DNA of 51,624 bases from Eubacterium sp. CAG:252 (GCA_000436535.1 FR886342.1:1-51624); one strand, 5' to 3'. Shown: positions 33,807-42,727, counted from the first letter of the stretch. The notes: generated by a model not told the origin, from the letters alone. Made by a program: numbers and translations.

Positions 33807-34889
33807 TTAACTAATAACTTCCTGAACTGTTACATTTCTGTATTCTTCATCAGAGGCAAGGTTAACTCTCTTATAACCTATAACTATATTAGGTCTTAAT
33901 GGAAGCGACATATTATTGCTTTCAACTAACCCTTCCTGTCCATTAGACAGTCTGGTTTTAGTACCGACAGGATATACTGATACTACCTCTGTTAATGCTT
34001 TGATTACTTCAACCTGATACAGATTGCTTCCCATAAGATATTCCAATGCTTCATCATTATTCATTGGTTCATCATTGAAAGGTGTTTTGTGTATGAGGTC
34101 ATCAAATCTGTTTGCAGCACCTACGATATATCCATATGTAGTTATCTTACTTCCGCTAAGACCCATTGGATAGCCCGAACCATCATATAATTCATGTGAC
34201 TGCCAGCAGCCATATGTACAGGCATTGGATGCAAATATTCCTGAAAGTCCTGTCAGAACCTCAAATATAGTACGAGGATGTGTTCTTAAAAGATTTTTCT
34301 CTGCCTCTGTCAGGTCTTTTTTATTTATAAGTTCAGGATACTTACCCTTGCCAATATCGTGCATAAGTCCGGCAGCTGCAATTCCCTTGACCTCAGTTTC
34401 CGGATATCCCATACGCATAGCTATCGCCATGGCTAACTGCATTGTATTAAATGAATGATATTCTACCCAGTTATCATTATTTCTACTGTCTTCCATTTCG
34501 AATATTAACTGCTTCTTAATATTCTTTTCTTTAAATAACTTATAGAATTCATTTATATATTCTTCAAGCTGCTGTCTATCTTTTGTAAAGCTATTATCCC
34601 ATGCGTTAGTGTATATATTTTTATTCTTAAGAATACGTGAAATAATGCTTATTACTTTTATTGTTGTATAATCATCAATAATTGGTTCCTGAATGCGGAT
34701 GCTTTCTCTTTCTGCATTTTCTACACGGTCGATATATACTCCTTTATAACCCTGTGTCTGTATAGTTTTTATCATATTGTCCGTTAAAGATATTCCTGCT
34801 TTAATAAGAACATTTCCCTGAGTGTTATAGATAGTGCGTCCTAACTTGTCGCCTAATTTTAATGATGCTGGTCTGATGTATTCTAACAT
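33807..34889 (-). CDS. HD-GYP domain protein (putative c-di-GMP phosphodiesterase)
   Basis: A 360-aa cytosolic protein: an N-terminal ~130-residue region with a conserved LKLGDKLGRTIYNTQGNVLI start, then an HD-GYP domain with His145, His177-Asp178 (MHDIGKGK), His204, His232-Glu233 and Asp236-Gly-Ser-Gly-Tyr-Pro. The usual HHE motif reads SHE (Ser231), so one metal ligand is missing. The family hydrolyses c-di-GMP. It heads the ABC exporter unit. Sigma-A promoter at 35023-34995. Confidence 0.85.
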   Translation of the reverse strand: MLEYIRPASLKLGDKLGRTIYNTQGNVLIKAGISLTDNMIKTIQTQGYKGVYIDRVENAERESIRIQEPIIDDYTTIKVISIISRILKNKNIYTNAWDNSFTKDRQQLEEYINEFYKLFKEKNIKKQLIFEMEDSRNNDNWVEYHSFNTMQLAMAIAMRMGYPETEVKGIAAAGLMHDIGKGKYPELINKKDLTEAEKNLLRTHPRTIFEVLTGLSGIFASNACTYGCWQSHELYDGSGYPMGLSGSKITTYGYIVGAANRFDDLIHKTPFNDEPMNNDEALEYLMGSNLYQVEVIKALTEVVSVYPVGTKTRLSNGQEGLVESNNMSLPLRPNIVIGYKRVNLASDEEYRNVTVQEVIS

Positions 34890-34994
34890 ACTTTATTTGT
34901 TCCTTTCCTGTGCTGCTGTTAATAATACGGATGAATGTAAAGATTTTTAGAAAAAAATATTAATCAACTTCCAATGCTTAAAATTAACCTACAT

Positions 34995-35023
34995 AGTATA
35001 AAACATTTGTTGATTATTTCCAA
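34995..35023 (-). promoter_or_regulatory. Sigma-A promoter of the HD-GYP/ABC exporter unit
   Basis: Minus strand: -35 TTGGAA (35023-35018), 17-nt spacer, -10 TATACT (35000-34995), about 105 nt before the start codon. Confidence 0.65.
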
Positions 35024-35148
35024 CCTGATGAGTAACATATTTTTTAAATTGTTCACAACAATCCATTCATAGTACATCATAAACTATTTTGAGCATAATT
35101 GCAAAGGAAAAGTATATATATTTAACAGTACTTATATGGAGGACGGTT

Positions 35149-36537
35149 TTGAGATCCAGAAAATATATATTATCAATATTATTAACTTTCACTATAATAA
35201 TTAAATGCATATCTTTTACACAAATTTCTACATATGCTTCCTATGTCCCAGTTAAATATTCTTCAGAACTATACGCAGAATTAAATGCCTCAGATAAAAA
35301 TATCACTGCCAGCGCTTCAACATCACCGCCAACACTTCATGCACGCTATGCTGCGCTCATTGATGGTGATAACAACCGGCTGCTCTATGGAAAAGAGGCT
35401 GATGTCAAAGCCCCGAACGCAAGCACAACAAAGATTATGACACTTATTACCGCACTTGAAATATGCGGTGATGACTATGTTGCAACAACATCTGCTTACG
35501 CTGCTGCCATGCCGGATGTCCAGCTTAATGCAGTCAGAGGTGAACGGTTTCATATACAAGACTTATATTATTCACTTATGTTAAAATCGCATAATGATAC
35601 TGCAGTTATAATAGCTGAAAATACTGCCTACTACTATTTATGCACGCTGTCCGACAAGGACAGAAACGAGCTTTTATATGACACAGCTTTTATAAACAGT
35701 TATAATTCTGACTCTTCATTTATAAAAGACATCTCTAAAGAACAAAGCAGAATTCTTGTAAGAATATTTACAGATCTTATGAATAAGAAAGCGCTTGAGT
35801 TAGGATGCACTAACACTCATTTTGTAACTCCCAATGGACTTGATGCCACCGATGAATATGGTGTCCACTCAACAACTGCATACGAGCTTGGTGTTATGAT
35901 GTCCTACTGTATTAAGAATTCACATTTTCTTGATATAACGCAGACACAGTCATACACTTTTCATAATCTTTCTAATAAAGAATATTCTGTCACTAACGCC
36001 AATGCATTTCTTTCTATGTATAACAATATAATATCTGGAAAAACCGGCTTTACTGCCGATGCCGGCTACTGTTATGTATGTGCTTATAAAGATGATGAAC
36101 ACACATATATAGTCACTTTGCTTGCCTGCGGCTGGCCTAACAACAAAACTTACAAATGGACTGATTCAAAGGTCCTGCTTGATTATGCTAAAAACAGCTT
36201 TACTAAACAGAATATTTTTAATGATAGGAAAACTTTTAATATATGTGTTACTGACGGAAAATGCAAAAATATAAATGTAAGCATAGATGAAAATTATTCT
36301 GCCTATATTAAAGATGATGACTCTGTCGATATTGAATACAATATTCCAGAAAGTATAAAAGCCCCTGTCAAAAGCGGCGATGTTATAGGCAGTGTTGATA
36401 TAATTATCAATGGTGAAAATGTAAAACAGTATCCGCTTATATGCAGTAATGATGTTAATAAACGTTCTTGTTTGGACAATATATCTGATTTTATACAACA
36501 TTTATTGTCTTTTTTGTGTATTTCAGTGATAAAATAA
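35149..36537 (+). CDS. D-alanyl-D-alanine carboxypeptidase (PBP5-like)
   Basis: A 462-aa low-molecular-weight penicillin-binding protein that trims the terminal D-Ala from peptidoglycan stem peptides. A signal sequence covers 1-~30. Active-site motifs are S92-T-T-K95, S147-H-N149 and K298-T-G300. A C-terminal beta-rich domain follows (from ~340). The start is TTG at 35149, with GGAGG (35138-35142) 6 nt upstream; the reading frame runs further up to 35089 but with no site there. A possible promoter TTGAGC-18-TATATA precedes it. It is divergent from the HD-GYP unit. Confidence 0.92.
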   Translation: MRSRKYILSILLTFTIIIKCISFTQISTYASYVPVKYSSELYAELNASDKNITASASTSPPTLHARYAALIDGDNNRLLYGKEADVKAPNASTTKIMTLITALEICGDDYVATTSAYAAAMPDVQLNAVRGERFHIQDLYYSLMLKSHNDTAVIIAENTAYYYLCTLSDKDRNELLYDTAFINSYNSDSSFIKDISKEQSRILVRIFTDLMNKKALELGCTNTHFVTPNGLDATDEYGVHSTTAYELGVMMSYCIKNSHFLDITQTQSYTFHNLSNKEYSVTNANAFLSMYNNIISGKTGFTADAGYCYVCAYKDDEHTYIVTLLACGWPNNKTYKWTDSKVLLDYAKNSFTKQNIFNDRKTFNICVTDGKCKNINVSIDENYSAYIKDDDSVDIEYNIPESIKAPVKSGDVIGSVDIIINGENVKQYPLICSNDVNKRSCLDNISDFIQHLLSFLCISVIK

Positions 36538-36615
36538 TGACATTTTCATTTAATTATTGTATAATTATATAGAATGTGTTTTATGAAATAATGATTAAAA
36601 CAGAGACGAAAGCTA

Positions 36616-36638
36616 GTGTGAAAAATAATTTTTCACAC
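36616..36638 (+). terminator. Hairpin between the carboxypeptidase and deacetylase genes
   Basis: GTGTGAAAAA and TTTTTCACAC form a 10-bp stem with a TAA loop, ~80 nt past the carboxypeptidase stop. It is a likely terminator. Confidence 0.55.
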
Positions 36639-36647
36639 GTGGGATTT

Positions 36648-36707
36648 GTGTCTGCGCGCACTTGACACAAACTCGTCATACTCAAAAAACGTGCGCAGAA
36701 ATGAGGA
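36648..36707 (+). repeat. Dispersed hairpin element, copy B (before the polysaccharide deacetylase)
   Basis: 60 nt on the plus strand. TCTGCGCGCAC pairs with GTGCGCAGA, followed by AATGAGGA, which holds the Shine-Dalgarno of the deacetylase. It matches copy A (25801-25745) at 22 of the first 25 and all of the last 17 nt; the loop differs in sequence and by 3 nt in length. Confidence 0.8.
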
Positions 36708-36711
36708 TATT

Positions 36712-37581
36712 ATGAATAGAATTTACAAGTGCTTTCCAGGTGGTAAATTCAAAGTTCTTACTTTAAGTTATGACGATGGTAAAGTTCAGGACAGACGTCT
36801 GGTAGATATATTTAATAAGAATGGATTAAGAGCGACTTTTAATGTTAATTCACAGCTCACTGATATGGATATCAGAATTGATGCTGATGAATGGAGTGAA
36901 TTATATAATAATCATGAAATCGCACTTCATACCAGCACTCATCCAACTTTAAACCGATGCGGAAGTTATGAGGTGGCAAGGGAAATTCTTGAAGACAAGA
37001 CAGCTATAGAAAAGATTATCAAAAAGCCTGTACGCGGTATGGCTCTTCCTAACGGAGCAGGCAACAAGCTTATCACTTCGATTGCAGCTGACCTTGGAAT
37101 AAAGTATATAAGACCAGCCGCTGACCAGTATGCTGTTGTTAAGTCTGCCATGTCATATGCAGACTGCTGCGAGGGTCCTATTCTTTTAGGGGATGAGAAT
37201 GGATTTTCTATGCCAGCTGACTATATGAACTGGCTGCCAACATGTCACCACAACCACAATCTTGTCGAGTTTGGTAAGCGTTTTATGGCTCTTACAAAGA
37301 AGCAGTACCTTTATATGATGTATGTATGGGGACACAGCTTTGAGTTTGACCGCAACAACAACTGGTCTGTCATGGAAGAATTCGCTGAAATGATTGGCCA
37401 CCGTGATGATATATGGTATGCAACTAATATCGAAATTGTGGATTATAATGAAGCTTTTGACCGACTTCAGATATTTGCAGATAATGAATATATCTACAAT
37501 CCTAATGCATGTTCTGTATGGGTTGCTGTTAATAATAACCGTATCGTTGAAATTGCTGGTGGGGAGACTGTTAAGTTATAA
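36712..37581 (+). CDS. Polysaccharide deacetylase-family protein (cytosolic)
   Basis: A 289-aa NodB-fold protein. The metal site is visible as Asp21-Asp22 (LSYDDG) and His73/His77 (HTSTHP). The usual RPPYG motif is replaced by ALPNGAG, so the substrate may not be chitin-like glycan. There is no signal peptide, hence probably intracellular. The ATG at 36712 has GAGG 5 nt upstream; the longer in-frame start at 36646 runs through the repeat element and is rejected. Confidence 0.82.
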   Translation: MNRIYKCFPGGKFKVLTLSYDDGKVQDRRLVDIFNKNGLRATFNVNSQLTDMDIRIDADEWSELYNNHEIALHTSTHPTLNRCGSYEVAREILEDKTAIEKIIKKPVRGMALPNGAGNKLITSIAADLGIKYIRPAADQYAVVKSAMSYADCCEGPILLGDENGFSMPADYMNWLPTCHHNHNLVEFGKRFMALTKKQYLYMMYVWGHSFEFDRNNNWSVMEEFAEMIGHRDDIWYATNIEIVDYNEAFDRLQIFADNEYIYNPNACSVWVAVNNNRIVEIAGGETVKL

Positions 37582-37720
37582 AGCGGGGTGTTTCTGTTTG
37601 TACCCCAGATACACTCAAGTATATTAAACTTATTTGAATTAGCACAACAGATTAAATTACGATAATATATCTTTGTAACAGGAACAAAATTACATTGACG
37701 GCATTATATTTATTATAATA

Positions 37721-37775
37721 AAAGAACCCCATTCTATATCAAATGTATGTACATTAATGCAGAATGGGGTTCTTT
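37721..37775. terminator. Bidirectional terminator
   Basis: AAAGAACCCCATTCT (37721-37735) is perfectly inverted at 37761-37775, with A-rich and T-rich flanks. It serves the convergent deacetylase (+) and ABC-2 permease (-) genes. Confidence 0.88.
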
Positions 37776-37796
37776 ATAATATTGCCACATTAGAAA

Positions 37797-39098
37797 TTAT
37801 TTATTCTTCTGCTTACGAAGGCTCTTTATTGCTGTAGTTATCTTAATTGGATTGCCATATCGAAGCGTTCCCATTCTGTATATGGATGAGCCTATCATGC
37901 CAACACCAATTATACTTGCCACAAGTATTATAAATGATACAACAACTTCCCACACAGCTACATTTCCCATTGCAACACGCGCAAACATGGCGCTGTATGA
38001 ACTGAATGGAAGATATGACAGCACTTTCATTGCAATACCATCTATATCCATAAGCATAAAAAGTGTAATAAAATAAACAATCATAATAACAAGCTGTATG
38101 CTTCCAACACTCTTATTAATATCCTCTGTCTTAGATACAAGTGCGCCAAATGCTCCATATATAAATGTATAGAAAAGGACTCCGCCAAGTCCGAATAACG
38201 CATAAGTAACGAGCACATTTGCAGGAATATCCAAAAGCATATCTAACATTCCGCCCCACGCACTCTGGTTAAACTTATATGCACCAACAACGGCAAGCAT
38301 AAGTATTCCTGCCTGACAAAGCGCTGCAATAGTTCCCGCAAGCACTTTTCCAAAAAACAGTGTCTTAGTATCCGCACTTGTTACAAGCACTTCTATGGTT
38401 CTGTTTGACTTCTCCTGTGTAACTGAGGTTGCAACCATAACTCCATAGAATATGATTATCATAAATATAACGATGATAAGTATATAACAGTAGAAATAAT
38501 TATTTCCCATATCCTTGCCAAGCACGACTGTTTCGTTGTTAATCTGTGGATTAAAAGCCGTTATTATCTCCTCATAATCAAGATTATGGGTACTGCAGTA
38601 AACCATCTGGTTAAGCGCTATAAGCACCTGATTAAACTGGATATCAATACTGTCAGTCATGCTCTTATTGTATACAATGTACTCATAATCTGTAAGACTG
38701 TGAACTACAAAACCTGCCTTGACCTCTTCCTTAGATACCCTGTCCTTTAATGCGCTCTCAGACGACTCTTTTTCAATCTTCATATCATCAAAGGCTGCCT
38801 GAATTAGCTCTACATCTTCAAATACGCCTGACTCATCATATATAAGAATTACATCTTTATTATTATCTGCTTTATTATCTTTATCAGAATTGCTCTTGCC
38901 ATCACTATTATCTTTATCGCTGTCAGAATTCTGTTCAGTACTGTTTGTTATTCCTGTAATGGCACTTATATCTATAAATCTTGGCACAAACATAATAATA
39001 ACAGCTATCAAAGCTATAATCACTGTACTGATTACATACGACTTATTCTTAAGATAAGTCATAAGCTCATATTGAAGAACTACACCTAACTTTTTCAT
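37797..39098 (-). CDS. ABC-2 type permease, NatB-like
   Basis: A 433-aa exporter permease: an N-terminal helix (~25-45), a large extracellular domain with an Asp/Asn/Lys/Ser-rich low-complexity insert (about 60-85), then five or so helices from ~205 on (SVTQEKSNRTIEVLVTSAD is the conserved cytosolic loop). NatAB exports sodium in Bacillus; substrate here is not known. The ATG at 39098 overlaps the ATPase stop as TAATG, with GGAGG 9 nt upstream; an ATG two codons earlier is too close to it. Confidence 0.88.
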   Translation of the reverse strand: MKKLGVVLQYELMTYLKNKSYVISTVIIALIAVIIMFVPRFIDISAITGITNSTEQNSDSDKDNSDGKSNSDKDNKADNNKDVILIYDESGVFEDVELIQAAFDDMKIEKESSESALKDRVSKEEVKAGFVVHSLTDYEYIVYNKSMTDSIDIQFNQVLIALNQMVYCSTHNLDYEEIITAFNPQINNETVVLGKDMGNNYFYCYILIIVIFMIIIFYGVMVATSVTQEKSNRTIEVLVTSADTKTLFFGKVLAGTIAALCQAGILMLAVVGAYKFNQSAWGGMLDMLLDIPANVLVTYALFGLGGVLFYTFIYGAFGALVSKTEDINKSVGSIQLVIMIVYFITLFMLMDIDGIAMKVLSYLPFSSYSAMFARVAMGNVAVWEVVVSFIILVASIIGVGMIGSSIYRMGTLRYGNPIKITTAIKSLRKQKNK

Positions 39099-40141
39099 TA
39101 GCATACACCTCCCTCAGTAACATTTTTATGTTCACTGCTTTCACCTTGCGGCAACTCAGCAGCAGCGCTATTATGACTGCTATCATCATTACTATTATTC
39201 TTATAACCTGCTGCTTTGTCATCTTCTGCCTCATCACCTACAAGCGATACAAATATATCATTAAGGGATGGCTTATAGCTCTCAAAATGCTCCACATCTA
39301 TGTCACATTCAATTATTCTTTTAAGAATATCCGACCTTGACACACCACTTATATTCCTTACAATAAGCTCTTCTCTTGTTCTTCCTGTTTCCACTATTAT
39401 ATCAGACATTTTTTCCTTTATAATCTCTGACAGCTCAGCAAGCCCCTTCGTTACATCCGATATAACAAGCTGGTTTTCTCCATACTGCTTTTTTATGCTT
39501 TTAAGATTGCCTGACAGGGCTACATTTCCCTTGTCTATTATTGCAATATCACGGCAGAATTCCTCGACATAGCTCATCTGGTGGCTTGAAAATATAACTA
39601 TTCTTCCTTCATTTATGACTTCTGTCACAACATCCTGAAGTATCTTTGAATTCACCGGGTCAAGTCCGCTAAATGGCTCATCAAGTATAACTATCTCCGG
39701 TTCACAGGCAAGTGTTGAGGCAAGCTGTACTTTCTGCTGATTACCTTTTGACAGTGTTTCTAACTTTCTGTTAGTATACTCATCTATCTCAAGGCGTTTC
39801 AGCCACTTCTTTGCATTGTCCACAGCCTCTTTCTTTGAAAGCCCGCGCAGTCTTGTAAGATAAACTATCTGTTCAAGTACTGTTTTCTTTGGATACAATC
39901 CTCTTTCCTCCGGCAGATAGCCTATTAGATGCTTCTTAGGATTAAATATCTTTCCATCAAGATACACTTCACCCTCATCCGCCTTAAAGACATCCATAAT
40001 AATTCTTATAGTGGTCGTCTTACCTGCGCCGTTTCTTCCTAAAAGTCCCAGCGCACTGCCACTTTCGACTTCAAAGGAAATACCATGCAGAACCTGATTG
40101 CCTTCAAAAGACTTCTTAAGGTTTCTCACTTCAAGTTTCAT
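39098..40141 (-). CDS. ABC transporter ATP-binding protein, NatA-like
   Basis: A 347-aa ATPase: Walker A GRNGAGKTTT, signature LSKGNQQKVQLA, Walker B IVILDEPFSGLD, then a ~90-residue accessory domain and an Asp/Ser/Asn/Glu-rich tail (about 305-347) of unknown role. It pairs with the overlapping permease gene. GAGGAG precedes the ATG. The promoter and an inverted repeat lie directly upstream. Confidence 0.92.
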   Translation of the reverse strand: MKLEVRNLKKSFEGNQVLHGISFEVESGSALGLLGRNGAGKTTTIRIIMDVFKADEGEVYLDGKIFNPKKHLIGYLPEERGLYPKKTVLEQIVYLTRLRGLSKKEAVDNAKKWLKRLEIDEYTNRKLETLSKGNQQKVQLASTLACEPEIVILDEPFSGLDPVNSKILQDVVTEVINEGRIVIFSSHQMSYVEEFCRDIAIIDKGNVALSGNLKSIKKQYGENQLVISDVTKGLAELSEIIKEKMSDIIVETGRTREELIVRNISGVSRSDILKRIIECDIDVEHFESYKPSLNDIFVSLVGDEAEDDKAAGYKNNSNDDSSHNSAAAELPQGESSEHKNVTEGGVC

Positions 40142-40153
40142 TAAAATATACTC

Positions 40154-40215
40154 CTCTCATATTTGTAAAACTTTTATAGTAATTGTATCATATGAGAGTA
40201 CATTTTGATAGTCAA
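40154..40215 (-). promoter_or_regulatory. Promoter and operator-like inverted repeat of the natAB-like operon
   Basis: Minus strand: -35 TTGACT (40215-40210), 17-nt spacer, -10 TATGAT (40192-40187). CTCTCATAT at 40198-40190 overlaps the -10 and is inverted as ATATGAGAG at 40162-40154, which overlaps the Shine-Dalgarno. The repeat could be an operator or an mRNA stem hiding the ribosome site. Confidence 0.65.
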
Positions 40216-40363
40216 ATGTTCTGTATTATATTAATATTTTTAATCGATTTATAGTCTGGCTTTGAGTGCATAATTACAGCGCGTAAGTTCAATTATCACT
40301 TTATCTTTATCCATGCTGCATTATTTTCCTTTCGTTTCAGCAGTAGTGATAGACCTATTTTTC

Positions 40364-40487
40364 CTGCTTTATCCGGCATTTCATTAGAACTATTCGGCAT
40401 TTTTTCATGGTATCTGGCACTTTTTCTGCTTTATCCGGCACACTATTGGCACTGTCTGGCACTTTTTCATGGTATCTGGCACTTTAT
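40364..40487. repeat. 62-bp tandem repeat, two copies
   Basis: Units 40364-40425 and 40426-40487 match at roughly 80 percent, with two exact shared blocks (15 and 23 nt). On the minus strand each unit is built of ~20/21-nt subunits beginning RTGCC. They read as heptapeptides such as VPDTMKK, VPDKAEK and MPDKAGK, but 20+21+21 nt breaks the frame in each unit. Shorter repeats (CGTTAAACCGC twice) follow at about 40489-40512. No intact gene; the 528-bp gap around it otherwise holds the natAB promoter and the kduD terminator. Confidence 0.8.
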
Positions 40488-40577
40488 CGGCGGTTTAACG
40501 GCGGTTTAACGGCAGTATTAGGGTCATTGAGGTCAACAGTGCCGTCAACCTGGCCTCGATAAATAACCCTCACATCC

Positions 40578-40615
40578 AAAAAAGGACCCGGAACAGGTAA
40601 AACCTGTCCCAAGCC
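40578..40615 (-). terminator. Terminator of kduD
   Basis: Minus strand GGGACAGG and CCTGTTCC pair around TTTTA, flanked by AAAGG/CCTTT and a run of six T. It lies ~55 nt past the kduD stop. Confidence 0.75.
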
Positions 40616-40669
40616 CTTTCGTCAGTTATGCACGCACACTGTGCTTATAATATGCAATATATTATGTAA

Positions 40670-41467
40670 TTACTGTGGCTGCTTTCCGATGTAAGCAAGA
40701 ATACCACCATCAACATAAAGAATATGTCCGTTAACTGCATCTGAAGCTTCTGAAGCAAGGAATACAGCTGGACCAGCTAATTCTTCTGGCTTTAACCATC
40801 TGTTAGCAGGTGTCTTAGCGCAGATGAACTGGTCGAATGGATGTCTAGAACCATCAGCCTGTCTCTCTCTTAATGGAGCTGTCTGAGGAGTTTCAATGTA
40901 ACCAGGTCCAATACCATTACACTGGATATTGTACTGACCATACTCAGAACAAATATTTCTTGTAAGCATCTTAAGACCACCCTTAGCAGCAGCGTAAGCT
41001 GATACTGTTTCACGGCCTAATTCTGACATCATAGAGCAGATGTTGATAATCTTACCATGACCTCTTTCAATCATTGATGGAATAACTGCCTTAGAAACGA
41101 TGAATGGTGCATTAAGGTCAACGTCGATAACCTGTCTGAATTCAGCAGCTGTCATATCGCACATTGGAATTCTCTTAATGATACCAGCATTATTAACAAG
41201 GATATCGATAGGAGCTACTTCCTTAGCAATCTTAGCAACCATTTCATTAACCTGTTCTTCGTTAGTTACGTCACAAACATAACCATGAGCATCGATACCA
41301 GCTTCCTTATAAGCTGCTAATCCCTTATCTACTAATTCCTGCTTAATATCGTTAAATACGATTGTAGCGCCTGCCTTAGCCATTCCGCTGGCGATAGCGA
41401 AACCGATACCATAAGAAGCACCTGTAACTAAAGCAACTTTTCCTTCAAGTGAAAAATTTACTGACAT
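40670..41467 (-). CDS. kduD: 2-deoxy-D-gluconate 3-dehydrogenase / gluconate 5-dehydrogenase-type SDR
   Basis: A 265-aa short-chain dehydrogenase: cofactor loop TGASYGIG (15-22), NNAG (92-95), catalytic Ser145, Tyr158 and Lys162. In pectin breakdown KduD reduces 2,5-diketo-3-deoxygluconate to KDG. Sequence alone cannot separate it from gluconate 5-dehydrogenase; the neighbouring kduI favours KduD. AGGAG lies 8 nt before the ATG. A 417-bp gap with hairpin separates it from kduI, so it may have its own promoter. Confidence 0.82.
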   Translation of the reverse strand: MSVNFSLEGKVALVTGASYGIGFAIASGMAKAGATIVFNDIKQELVDKGLAAYKEAGIDAHGYVCDVTNEEQVNEMVAKIAKEVAPIDILVNNAGIIKRIPMCDMTAAEFRQVIDVDLNAPFIVSKAVIPSMIERGHGKIINICSMMSELGRETVSAYAAAKGGLKMLTRNICSEYGQYNIQCNGIGPGYIETPQTAPLRERQADGSRHPFDQFICAKTPANRWLKPEELAGPAVFLASEASDAVNGHILYVDGGILAYIGKQPQ

Positions 41468-41884
41468 TTTAAAATCTCCTTTTCTCTTAATATTATATCA
41501 ATGAACTCAAGAATACATAAAACAAATTAAACATATGTTATATATAAAATGTATGTATCCTATGAGAGTCATCCTGTAACAAAATATTATAGCTGCTGAC
41601 ATTATTTATAGTAAAATTATTATGCACAAAATGTTTAATAACTTTAAATAACCTGCATACATATTGTATTTATCACAGACAGCATATAATATAATTATAT
41701 AAAAGGCAAAAGATAATCTGCCCATAACTGATGTATCCGCATTGCTGCATTGCCATGCAATTCACACAACCCTTTAACATCATATAATCTTAGTATAATG
41801 TATATACCATATAAAACCTGACAATAAATTCATATTAATGTGTAACTCATTATACATTAATATTATTAATCAATAGAGAACTTA
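41468..41884. other. Gap between kduI and kduD
   Basis: 417 bp without a believable gene. It is very AT-rich. It holds the kduD ribosome site, presumably the kduD promoter (no clear -35/-10 pair found) and, at 41832-41863, a hairpin ATATTAATGT/ACATTAATAT that begins about 20 nt after the kduI stop and probably ends its transcript. Confidence 0.5.
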
Positions 41885-42727
41885 TTATCTAAGATCCTTC
41901 ATATCTACATCATCCATATCATCGAAATCCTGGTTTTCACCAACCATACCCCAGATGAATGTATAAGCATGAGTAGCTGAAGCTGAATGGATAGACCAGC
42001 TTGGTGATATAACAGCTTCTTCATTTCTCATAACGATGTGTCTTGTTTCTGTTGGCTCACCCATGTAATGGAATACAACAGCATCTTCTGGAACTTCAAA
42101 GTAAAGATATACTTCCATTCTTCTGTCATGTGTATGACATGGCATTGTGTTCCATACACTACCTGGTTCAAGACAAGTCATACCCATCTCTAACTGACAG
42201 CTTTCAACCTGTCCCGGAAGGATATACTTGTTGATAGTTCTGTGGTTAGCGCTTTCAAGACATCCAAGCTCCTTCTTATTCTCAGGTAAGATATCCTTAG
42301 CTGGGTCAATAAATACTGTTGGATATGTCTTATGTGCTGGTGCACTGTTAAGATAGAACTTAGCTGGGTTCTTAGGGTCTTCACTCTTAAATGAAATATC
42401 CTTAGCGCCCATACCTATGTACATACCATCCTTGTACTTAAAGTTATATTCCTTGCCATCAACAGTAACAGTTCCGTTGCCACCGATATTGATGATACCC
42501 ATCTCTCTTCTTTCAAGGAAATACTTAGCTCTAAGCTCAGCACCTGCCTCAAGAACAAGCTCCTTGTTCACTGGTGTGGCAGCTCCTACTATAATTCTGT
42601 CAATCTGGCTGTAGATTGTCTTAATCTCATCAGCTACAAATAAATCCTGAATTAAAAAATCATGTCTTAATCTGTCTGTGTCGTAATTCTTGACATCAGC
42701 AGGATTAGCTCCTGGTCTTACTTCCAT
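41885..42727 (-). CDS. kduI: 5-keto-4-deoxyuronate isomerase
   Basis: A 280-aa cupin enzyme (4-deoxy-L-threo-5-hexosulose-uronate ketol-isomerase) that converts the unsaturated-uronate product of pectin lyases into 2,5-diketo-3-deoxygluconate, the KduD substrate. Zinc ligands are visible: His198, His200, Glu205 (PCHTHDRRMEVY) and His247 (SPSWSIHSA). AGGAG lies 7 nt before the ATG. It is evidence for pectin use; no lyase or transporter is in this window. Confidence 0.96.
   Translation of the reverse strand: MEVRPGANPADVKNYDTDRLRHDFLIQDLFVADEIKTIYSQIDRIIVGAATPVNKELVLEAGAELRAKYFLERREMGIINIGGNGTVTVDGKEYNFKYKDGMYIGMGAKDISFKSEDPKNPAKFYLNSAPAHKTYPTVFIDPAKDILPENKKELGCLESANHRTINKYILPGQVESCQLEMGMTCLEPGSVWNTMPCHTHDRRMEVYLYFEVPEDAVVFHYMGEPTETRHIVMRNEEAVISPSWSIHSASATHAYTFIWGMVGENQDFDDMDDVDMKDLR

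Noticed and set aside
36662..36690. Promoter inside the dispersed hairpin (TTGACA present in copy B)
   Set aside because: No -10 at 16-18 nt, and copy A has CTGACA; the hairpin arms are the conserved part.
36646..36711. Extended N-terminus for the polysaccharide deacetylase
   Set aside because: It runs through copy B of the same repeat; ATG at 36712 has the ribosome site.
40364..40512. CRISPR array
   Set aside because: Repeats are directly adjacent with no unique spacers, units are 62 bp with imperfect identity, and no cas genes are present.
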